A stretch of DNA of 64,000 nt from Monocercomonoides exilis (lineage: Eukaryota > Preaxostyla > Oxymonadida > Polymastigidae), in contig LSRY02000001.1 of NCBI GenBank assembly GCA_001643675.2, positions 1,049,501 through 1,113,500 on the forward strand. Reading direction: 5' to 3'. Of the stretch, positions 45,238 to 55,300 are shown piece by piece. The notes beneath the pieces are model-generated. The model was not told where the DNA came from. It searched no databases and worked only from the letters and a program-made list of their open reading frames with translations. The position numbers and the translations under genes are program-made. The first letter of the stretch is position 1. Every line of letters begins with the position of its first letter.

Positions 45238-45733
45238 AAAGAAATATATGTTTTTAATCCTAAAGAAAAAGAAATTAAACAGTCCTTGTAATATTGAAGA
45301 ACAACTCTATCTTTCTGTTGTTGTGCATACACAAATTTTATTAAAAATGAAGCGATAAATGCAAAACCAAAATAATATGACAAACAAGAAAAAAAAGTAG
45401 ACTCCAATGGATGGAAAGAAAAGATACACAAATTAAAAAAATCTATATGGCACAATAAATTAGTGTATTCCTCTAAAGAGATTCTGTGTAATTCACACGA
45501 AGAAAGCCACAAAGGGCAGAAGATGTATTAAACTGTTATCTTTTTAATAAAAAAAAAGATTAAAAAAAAGATTAAAAATTAAAAAAGATAAGCATCATCA
45601 AAACAATAATATAGCAATGCTTATGAGCTTATAACAGTTAAAAGAAAAGAGGGATGAACATAATACAAGCGAATGTGAAAAAATCGGTGTGATATCAAAA
45701 TATGAACCCCTTAAAAGGTTCAACTAAACATTT
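45238..45733. other. Convergent AT-rich intergenic region
   Basis: Sequence between the 3' ends of the thioredoxin-like gene and the charged unknown gene, with repeated short A-rich runs near 45541-45590. A minus-strand open frame (about 45240-45512) has a vague resemblance to small ER membrane proteins but no start codon (see rejected items). Confidence 0.5.
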
Positions 45734-46990
45734 TTATTGGTTTTCCTGCTTCGTTTCTGAAGAAGGAATAACAAAGTTTTCTAATGAAACATTATTTTCT
45801 GCTCCGTTTTCTTGCGCTCCATCTATTGTGGGAGTCTTTATTTCATCTCTTTTATCTTCTGTTTTGCATTCTTTGATTTCATTCATTTGTTGACTTTCTG
45901 TATCATCATTATCATGAACTTGTACGGCTGATGGCACTGGTTGGGATTCGGAATGAGCTTGCTCTTCTTTACCAGCAGCTTCTTCTGAAGCGGCTTCAAT
46001 GTTGCAAGTTGATTCCTGTTGGAAATTTGCCTCCGAATCAACATCTGTTGCTTTGGATTCCTCTTTTCTTGATTCTTTTTCCATGGAATCATCCTGCGCA
46101 GACTCTAACTTTTCTTCTTTGGACTCCGTTATTTCAGTTGACTGTTTGACGTTGTCCTCACTCTGTATTATGTTTTCATGATATTCGTTTGTAGATTCTT
46201 CCAATTGAGTCGATGGTTCATTTTCATTTTTCAAACATTCGGTTACACCTTCGGATATTGTTTCTGACGATTGTTCAGAAACTTCTTTTTGTTGAATGTT
46301 TTGCGTCTTAACTGCTGATTCTTCTTCGTGCAGATTATCACAAGCTTCATTGCTTTGATTCTCAATAGATGATCCAGAACAACTTTTTTCGTTACTTTCA
46401 TCGGCATTCTCTTCATTTTCTCCATGAAGCTTATTTTGCTCCTTCTTTTTTTCTTTCTTTTCTTTCTTTTCTTTTTTCTTTCTTTGTTTTTCTTGCATTC
46501 TTTCTTCATAAAGTTTTTTCAGTTCTTCGGGATTTTTATCTTGGTTCATCTCTTCGTTTTCCTTTCTTTTCAATTTTTCTTCTTCTTCCCGTTGATATCT
46601 TGCTCTTTGTTCTTGCAGTTGCTCGTACTTTTTGAGTTGTCGTTCGTAGCGTTTCTGTTCTTTTTTTGACTTAAACACGCGTGGCTCCTTTGGAACTTTA
46701 TATGATCTAGCATGACCTGTATCAGTATGATGCGTGTCTTCTGGAAAAGATTCTTTCACTTCCTTTGGGGAAGTATGGAAATTATCGTTGAATATTTCAT
46801 CCTTTTGAGTTGAATGTTTAATGTCATCCGCAGGATCAGCAACTTTCACAGCCAATGTCGGCTTTGTTTTCAATGCACAAACTTTTGAGGGATCTGAAAC
46901 AGCTTCCGCAAAAACATCAGAAAATACGGACATTAAAAACGAATCGTTTTTATCTGATCTTTTTGATCCAAAAATTCTAATTTTTATCAT
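45734..46990 (-). CDS. Unknown, highly charged coiled-coil-like protein
   Basis: A single open frame of 418 residues from an ATG at 46990. I do not recognise a family. Residues about 105-190 are a Lys/Glu/Arg/Gln-rich, probably helical stretch (FKSKKEQKRYERQLKKYEQL, then EERMQEKQRKKKEKKEKKEK). The remaining C-terminal half is Glu/Ser/Gln/Asn-rich and probably disordered. No signal peptide, membrane helix or zinc motif is seen. Codon use looks like that of neighbouring genes, and the long uninterrupted frame in AT-rich DNA supports real coding. An upstream exon in the AT-rich region beyond 46990 cannot be excluded. Confidence 0.6.
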   Translation of the reverse strand: MIKIRIFGSKRSDKNDSFLMSVFSDVFAEAVSDPSKVCALKTKPTLAVKVADPADDIKHSTQKDEIFNDNFHTSPKEVKESFPEDTHHTDTGHARSYKVPKEPRVFKSKKEQKRYERQLKKYEQLQEQRARYQREEEEKLKRKENEEMNQDKNPEELKKLYEERMQEKQRKKKEKKEKKEKKKEQNKLHGENEENADESNEKSCSGSSIENQSNEACDNLHEEESAVKTQNIQQKEVSEQSSETISEGVTECLKNENEPSTQLEESTNEYHENIIQSEDNVKQSTEITESKEEKLESAQDDSMEKESRKEESKATDVDSEANFQQESTCNIEAASEEAAGKEEQAHSESQPVPSAVQVHDNDDTESQQMNEIKECKTEDKRDEIKTPTIDGAQENGAENNVSLENFVIPSSETKQENQ

Positions 46991-49393
46991 TAAGGAGAAT
47001 AATTACAGGAAATGAACTTAATATTTTGTTTCTATGCGTTGCAAATTTTAAAACCATTTTCCAAGCAAGTTTATTGATACAATAATTATCTTTTGAGATT
47101 TTTTCTTTAAAATAAAGAAATGAACATTATGATAACAAAAAATCTTTTGTATCGTCAAAAGGATAAATTTTTTATTATAACATGAAAGCTTGATAACAAA
47201 AATCAAAAAATAAAAATTTCAAGCTGGATTGCACATGAATTAAATTCATCATAAGTGTTTATATAAATGAACTTGAGTTTTCAAAAAACATTTCGTGTTG
47301 ATAAAAAGGGATTGCATCATTTTATTTCCTTTCAAAGAAAAGTGCTTATTGTATGACAAAAATGGAAAAATGTTTGTCATCAAAATTTTTCAAAAATGAA
47401 CAGTTAATGTTAACCAAATTTTTTATCACTTTTCACAGTTTCATTCATTAATCAAGAGATGCGAAAGAAAATATTTGTTGTTTATTTTTGAAAATAAAAT
47501 CTTCAGCTTAACAAAAAAGTTGTAAATGGGGCATAATTTTTTCTTTCATGAAAAAAAACAACGATTTATTCCGAACATTTTCTGGAAAAATATCATTATC
47601 AGTCTTTCATTCCCATGTCAAAAAATATTTAAAAATTCAAAAATTGAGAAAAATATTTGTTTAAGTTGAATTAAACAAAATTCATAAAGCAAAATATTTT
47701 GTCCCAAATTTCACATAATAAAAAAATCAAATGTATTGGTGTTAATTTTTGAAATCACATATTTTTTCGGTGTGTTGATTTTTTAAGATTGTTGATTATT
47801 CGAAAGTGACTATTTATTCAAGAGAAAAATAGCATAATAATTGTATTTATACACAAATGTTTTAAGTTAATAAAAAAAATAAAAATGATAAAAAAAACCT
47901 TTTCACTCTTCAGTGAACTTTTGTTGTTATTCAAGAGATATTTTTGAACCGAAATTTTCGTGTAAAAAAATATGATTTCAAAAATCATCACCCATATATA
48001 AATTTTTCATTGATTTTTTTATATAAAATTATTTTTTGAAATGAATATCACGATCATTAGCAAATAACATCGATTTCAAATTCTGATACAGTCAAAACCG
48101 GATATAATCACATCGAATATAGTTAATATCGGTTTAAGTTTCATTTTCACAAGCACCAACATTTTTGGCTTGTTTTTCATTCTTATTCCATTACATATTA
48201 TCACAGTGTAAAATATAACAATCCAGACATTTTCAAAGCAAAATTATGAACTTTTGATTTTCTTTTTGTGATAAAAAATTACATAATAAAATGGCTTCGT
48301 TTTTTGAATACGTTTAAAGTCATAAACATTTTGAAATCATATTTATGATGTTTTTTCAGATATTAAACACAAATTTACAAAAAAATCTGAAAAGTTTTTA
48401 TAAGTTGTGAGTGAAACGAAGATTTAATGCGATATGCAAAAAAAGCTTCAAAGTCTCAATTTTCCCCACATGTGACATTATAAATTTGTTAGAAAAAATT
48501 TTTCGATAATTTATCAGGGAATGATGAAAATTGAATGTTTTCATCAAAATATAATTTTCATCTCACCAAATTCACCGGCATGGAAATAAATGCTTGACGA
48601 TGTTATAATAAACATTTTTGTGAAGTATTGAGTTGGAATGAAAATATGATGAAAGAAATCAACTTTCATTTTCACCTGAAAATTTTACAAAAGGAACTTT
48701 ACAAAAAATTATTGACAATTAATATTTTTTTTTGAATATTTTTCCATGCAAAATCATATCGAATTTTATTATGATCCGATGTGTCACCAATAGTTATGAA
48801 AAACTCGATAAAATAAAATCCAGTTTTGACTCTTCTTTTTTATTTGAAAATGGATTCATTAATAATTAAAACAGAGTGAGAAAAATAATAAGAGTGAGAT
48901 ATTAATCTGCACATGTGTTTTATTTACGTTGGAAGTTCCTTTATTTAGAACAAATAATTTTTGAATTCATCCTATTGACGATGTTTTGATAAAATGAAGA
49001 CATTCTATTCCTTCTGAATGATCAAACAAGTGATAATAAAAAACAGCAAGAATTGCTCATTTCATGGGGAAAATAAGTTATGAGTTGTGAAGTTGCATTG
49101 AATCGCTCTATTGAATTCGAAAAATACATCAAGTCAGATTTTCAAAGTGAAAAATCAATTAATTCATTATATACACGAAACTTCTATTCAAAATTTGAAT
49201 ATGAAAAGATATCATGAATGTTAGTATCCAAATGTGCAAATTGATGAAAATAAATTTTAAATATTTGTTGAGATATTTGATTTTTAAATTATGTCTGGAT
49301 AGAAAAATTGTCAGCAAAAAAACAATTATTAAGGGCTTCAGATCTTGAGAAAAATCGAGCATTTTAACTTTTTTCCCACAATTCGTTTGTTTC
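46991..49393. other. 2.4-kb AT-rich gap without visible genes
   Basis: The longest gene-free stretch in the window, extremely AT-rich with stops in every frame. I found no coding exon, tRNA-like arms, terminal inverted repeats or long tandem repeats. It separates the housekeeping gene cluster from the giant surface-protein region. One segment (about 47972-48029) resembles 677-727. Confidence 0.6.
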
Positions 49394-52300
49394 ATGCTCA
49401 TATTAATTATCGTCTCCATTCTCTTTTTTGACTGGATACCGAGAACATATTCTCTAAGTGAATTGCATTTGAATGAACAAAGCAAAACAAATGATTCATT
49501 CAAACAAAATAAGGTTTCATATGGATTTGATGGAAGTTCAATATTCACCAAGGCGAGTTCAAACGTTCATTCTCGCATTATTTTGAGCAACTCTTCACTT
49601 TTATTGTCATTTGCCACACTTGACAAAGCGACTTCAACTCATTCACTTTTCATTGGAAGTTCATCAAGACTCGAAGTCAACCAATGCTCATTTCGTTTCC
49701 CAAATCAATCTGATGCTCCTTTCGTTCAATGCAGTGGTATTGCAATTTTGAAAAATCTGTCAATTCTCATTCCACCTGGCCATGCCTTCATCTCCTCTAT
49801 ATCTGAATCCACTTGCTCGTCAGAAATAACATTTGAGCATTCAACAATTTCTGATATAGCTTTCATCAGAGATGAACCAGTTCTTTGGAAAGGAAGCTGT
49901 TTCACTCAAACGCTTGATTATTGCATTTTGACAAATGTATCCATCGCACCTGTTTCATTTCTACCAAAATCTGAAATAAATCATTCAACAAACAGTTGGC
50001 TCGACAACTGCGTGATCAAATCATGTGTAAGCTGCACAAACGATGTTGCATTTCACCTTTTCGAACATCCACTGAACTTTTTTGCTTTCAACTCTTCTTT
50101 TGAAAAGAATCACCGCTCTTCAAATAGGTCTGGTAAAACTATAAGAGCAACAATACATGAATCGGCAACGTATTCGCAGTGTGAGTGGAGAGAATGCAAT
50201 GCTCCTGATGGAGGAGCTGTTTGCATCAGCAACAACACTGAGGCTTCGCTATCGATTACGGATTCTTTATTCATTGAGTGCACATCCTCAAACCATGGAG
50301 GTGCAATATTTGCACTTAATATAAAATCTATTATGATAAAGAGTTGCACGTTTGATTCTTGCTCAACTGAAAAAATTGGTTGCTATTATGGAGGAGGTAT
50401 TTATTGCAATAATATTTTATCATGCATTTTTAATGACACTATTTTTGAGAATTGTCAAGCAGGAAATGATGGAGGAGGAATTTTAATGCTGTCTACAAAT
50501 CCAGAAAATGGAGCAGGCTTGGTGAATTCAATGTTTATTCGTTGTAGCTGCAATTCAGATGAAGATGGAACTGGTGGAGGCTTTGATCAATGCTCACCTT
50601 CTATCAATTTTCCAATGAGCAATTGCGGATTCTTTGAATGCCATTCAGAATACAGTGCAGGAGCTGTAATGTTTCACATGAACTCTGATTGTGATTGGAA
50701 GCTTCTATTATATTGTTTTTTTCACAGAAACACTGCAAATGTTGCTGGTAATGATATTGTTCTCTTCAACTCAACAAAAAATAACATTCATTCTTCATGC
50801 ATAACAACAACAACAGCAAATACAGTAAGTTTGCTTTGGAGCAAAAGAGATGATAGAAGCAGTTGGCTGAAAAATGAAGGTGGAAGTGTTCGCTTTGTGT
50901 CTTCTGAAGAATCACAGTTGGAAGCAAAAGATACAGCCTTTTGTGGATTCTATGAAAGTTACCCATGCAGCACAATCAATCACTGCATTTCTCAGATGAT
51001 CGATGGAATTGTTGAAGAAATAAGCGTGCTTCCAGGAGTAATTGTGGAGGAAAAAGAAGTGGGAATTGGTGACAGAACGATAACCATTCATGGCTCTTCG
51101 TCTTCAGGATCATTCATCAATACGAGATTCGAAGAAGGTGATACAACTCTGTTTGGAGTTGATGGTGGTTCAGGAAACATCAGAGATTTGAGCATTCTCC
51201 ATAACACAGATTTTACCGCTGGAAGGAATGCCATATTGTTTGAAATTAGAGGGTGTGGAATATTCAATTTATCAAATTTGAACATCTCGATGAATGCTGC
51301 TCATTCAAGAGAATGCTGTCTGTTCAATTCCCTCATGAAACTGAATGGAGGACAAATGATAATGGAAACCGTGAAGTGGGATCAAACTTTCAGCGATGCA
51401 TGCTTAATTGCACTTTCACAAAATGCAGAAACAATGCTGCTGATGAAAAACTGCACTTTTTCTGATATTGTGCGAATATCAGAGGGAGCCTCTCTTGTGA
51501 AATCCAATAGCAGTTTGGTGGAACTGACAATGGAAGGATGCACAATTTCCAGATGCGGAAGCACCATATCGGAAAATGGAGGAGCATTAGACCTTGAGGT
51601 CGGAGCTTCTGGATGTCTGAAGGTTGAGGATGGAGAAATTCACAACTGCTTTGCTTCAGCCATCACAGGAAGAGGAGGTGGACTGTTTCTGACGATTTCA
51701 GACGAAAGTGCAGAATATTCGATTACTGCCTCGTTCTCAGATAACGAAGCCAGATGGGGGAGCGATCTGTTTGTGGATTCTGTCAATCTGAAATCCACAG
51801 CAACTGGGGGAAAAATCTCTTCTCTGACTGCTTCAAATGCAACCATCAATACAATTCGAGGGTTTGACGGAGGAGATGAAAGAGTCAACATCCCGCTGTG
51901 TGTGTATTTGATTCCATCACCAAAAGAGCTAGTTGTGAGCAACAAGGATAGCTTCGATCATTCGTACTGTGGATTTGTTGAGTTTCCTTGTTTGACTTTG
52001 AAGCACACCTTGGATAAACAAGAAGGAGAAAAAAAAGTTTGCGTGAGCGGGATGATAACGATGACAGATGAAGTGGAATTGGAAGTCTCCACATGCACAA
52101 TTAGAGGACAGGCTGAAGGGAGTGGATGGGCTGTCGTGGATGATGCAAATGGGGTTGATTTATCATTGGTGAAAGTTAAAGCAGATACTCTTTTTAGTCA
52201 GCTGCTGTTTTCTTTGCCTTCAGAATTGCAGTCGCACAAAGCATTCATTTCTGTGACATCGGCTGCAAAGCTGACAATGGAGAAATGCTCAATTTCAATG

Positions 52301-55300
52301 CAAAACGCAGAAGCAGAGCTTTCCTTTGTGTTCATGGAAGCAACAAGCGGTTTTGTTAATATCACACAGTTTGTCACAAATTCTATTTCATTGGCCAGCT
52401 TTCCTCTTATTTCACTGGGTGGAGCAAGCACTTTTGGAACAATCGATGCTTTTGAATTAACGGAGGTCTCTTCAAAAGCCGAGTGCGACTTAATGTGTGT
52501 TGGAAATGGGGCATCAATTTCTGTGAGTAATTCAAAAATATGTGCAGCGGAAGTCCCTCTGTCGGATCAGTTGTCCTCCTTTCACTCTCTTTCTGCAATC
52601 GGTGGGAAGGCTGTGTCACTAAAGAACTGCTCTTTTCTAGGATTCTCTTCACTTGGAAAGAATGGAGGAGCAGTTGAGTGCGTGCTGGAAAGCGGATGCT
52701 CATTCGAAGTTATTGGGGGTTTGATCGAGAATGGAAGAAGTATTGGTGGAAATGGAGGTGGAGTGTTTGTTGAGATGAAAGAAGGATCATTGTTCAGCGT
52801 TGGAAATGTGTCAGACACTGAGACAAAAAATGAAGAGGATTCTGATAGCGGAAGAAATGGAGTAACAGAATTGAAGAACTGCAATTCAGCAAGGAGCGAG
52901 GAGGGAAATGGAGGTAATGGAGGGGGACTGTACTTGTTGTTGGTTGGGAGTTCTTCAAATTTCATTCTGAAAGAAGTGATGTTTGAAGAATGCCATGCCA
53001 ATGCAGGACAGAATGTGTTTGTGAGTTCAGAGGATCTTTCTTCTGTGATTAACAAAAATACACTGGAATTTAATTTTGATTTGAATGATTTGACTCAGCT
53101 GTGTGGATGTGAAAGAGGAACAACAAGTGAAGATGGTGTAATTCCACTTGTTTTATATTTTTGGACAAACATGTCAAAGGAAGCACATGCTGGTGGGAAC
53201 AAAAGTGGGGATATTGCAATTTGCGGATTTGCCGAATATCCATGTGCAACAATTGAGAAGGCTCTGAAAAGGCTTGGTGAAAGTGATGAAAAGAAAATTG
53301 TTGTGAGAGGGTATTCCGAAATGAGGAGTGAAGTTGGATTGGATGGATCATCAACATTGACATCAGGAAATGATGAAGTTGTCTCGATTGCATTCTCTCC
53401 GAATATGAAAGGTTTGGAAAGGAAGGTTGTTTGGTGTCACGGAAATCTCAGTATTGAGAAGATTGAACTGCAAATACCTCTGAGTTTTGAAAACGGTGCA
53501 GATGTACTCATTTTCTTTGATACGTCAGATGGAAATGCGAACATGAAAGAGTGTTGCTTTGAGGTGGCGAGTTCAGAAATTGGATATCTTGATTATTCTC
53601 TCCTTATTGCTCCAAAAGGAAACGTTTTTATTAGCAGCTCAAGAATTACCAACCTGAAGTCACAAAAGGAACTGATCGCTATCACAACATTTTCTCAAAT
53701 CGATTTATGGAATGCAACAGCGAGAGATGTGGAGTTGAAAGGAAAAAGTGCAATTTCCATTGAAGATGCGAATCAGAAAGGTCGAATTAAAGATAACGTT
53801 GAAAATGAATGGAATATCATTGTTATTAAGTGTTCATTCGAGCATATCAAGCAGAATGGATCTCAATACCCGTCTCTGATTGAATGGTCAGGAAACGGTG
53901 ATGCAAAGATGAAGATAGAAAACTCAACAATGACAGACTGCGGATCCGAAGCTTCCAGCAAAGGAGGAGGAATTCTGTTCAGTCTGAGCGAAGGAGGGTG
54001 GATGGAATGTGTGAATTCTGTTGTGCTGAGTTGTTTCTGCTCTTCTTCTGGGAGAGGAGGCGGTCTGTATTTGAAAAACTCACACGAAGGCGAGATGAAG
54101 CTGAATTTCATTCTTTCAGATGTGATATTTCTCGGAAACAAGGCTTTTCGCGGGAGAGATGTGTATGTGCAATGCCAAACGGTACAAAAGCAGGTTGGAG
54201 AAGAGCAGTTTATGTTAGATTTCAGATCACCATTTGTGAAGGATCTGGCAATGTGGGGTTGCTCAGAAGGTGGGTATGCAACAGAGGAAGATTTGCTGCT
54301 GTTGGTCGTTATATATCGAAGTGAAACAATCTTTGTTTCAGGCGCAACGATCAACAGTTCGAACACAAAGCAATGCGGCGAAATAGCGTTACCATGCTCA
54401 TCTCTGGATGTGGGTGCTCGCCACGTGATCGGAAGCCAATATTCACAGATTCTTGTGGAAAAAAGTACCACTCTGGAGAACGAGCTTGCTCTGAGAAGCG
54501 TTTCTGTAAAATCATTCAACAGCGAAATAAGCGCATCTGTGATCGTCGAAGGAATAATTGGAGGAAATGCGAAAAGTGTGATATCTGTGAAACAAAGCAT
54601 CACATTCGAGCGAATTTGCTTCGATTTTGGAGAAATAATGAAAAGCGAACACAAATCCCTGATTCTGGCTGAAGACGGACGATTGAGACTGTATGTTGTT
54701 GAGTTCAGAAGAAAAGAATCCGAAGAATTTGCAAAAAAAATAGATGTTCCATTACGCCTTGTTGAAGCAAATGGTGGAAGCATCACATTCGACAGTTGCA
54801 CAGTTTCTGACTTGTCTTTTCAGAATTGTCTGTTCCACTTTGCTGAAGTCAGAGAAATTAAGATGAGCGAATTGAATGCATCAAAGGTGATTGCGATGAG
54901 AAGCATCATTGAATGCACTGAATGCGAAAGTGTGATTATTTCAAAGCAAAATGTTAATGAAGTGGATGTTGAGAGAGGAAGCTGGATGGAATTTGCAGAT
55001 TGTGAGAGCGGAGCAGTCAATGTTTCGTTGGTTGAAATCAAAAACATAACAAATCAAGCAGATATAGCAAGCGGAATGCACTTCATGTCAACTTCATCGA
55101 TGGTTGAACTCTCAAATTGCTCATTTGTGGGATGCAAGGCCAATTCACATATCGGCAAAGCAATGATGATTGCCCAATGCAACAATGTTTTCATCAGTTC
55201 GTGCATATTAGATGGAGAAGCAAATTCAGGAGAAGAAAGAAAAACAAATGAAGAGAAGCTGTGCAGATGGAACGGTTCGCTCTTGGAAACAAGCAGAAGC

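Noticed and set aside
45159-45512. Minus-strand open frame with a faint resemblance to the small OST subunit TMEM258/Ost5
   Set aside because: No ATG or plausible upstream exon is visible, the C-terminus runs antisense into the coding exon of the thioredoxin-like gene, and the alignment is only a loose hydrophobic match.
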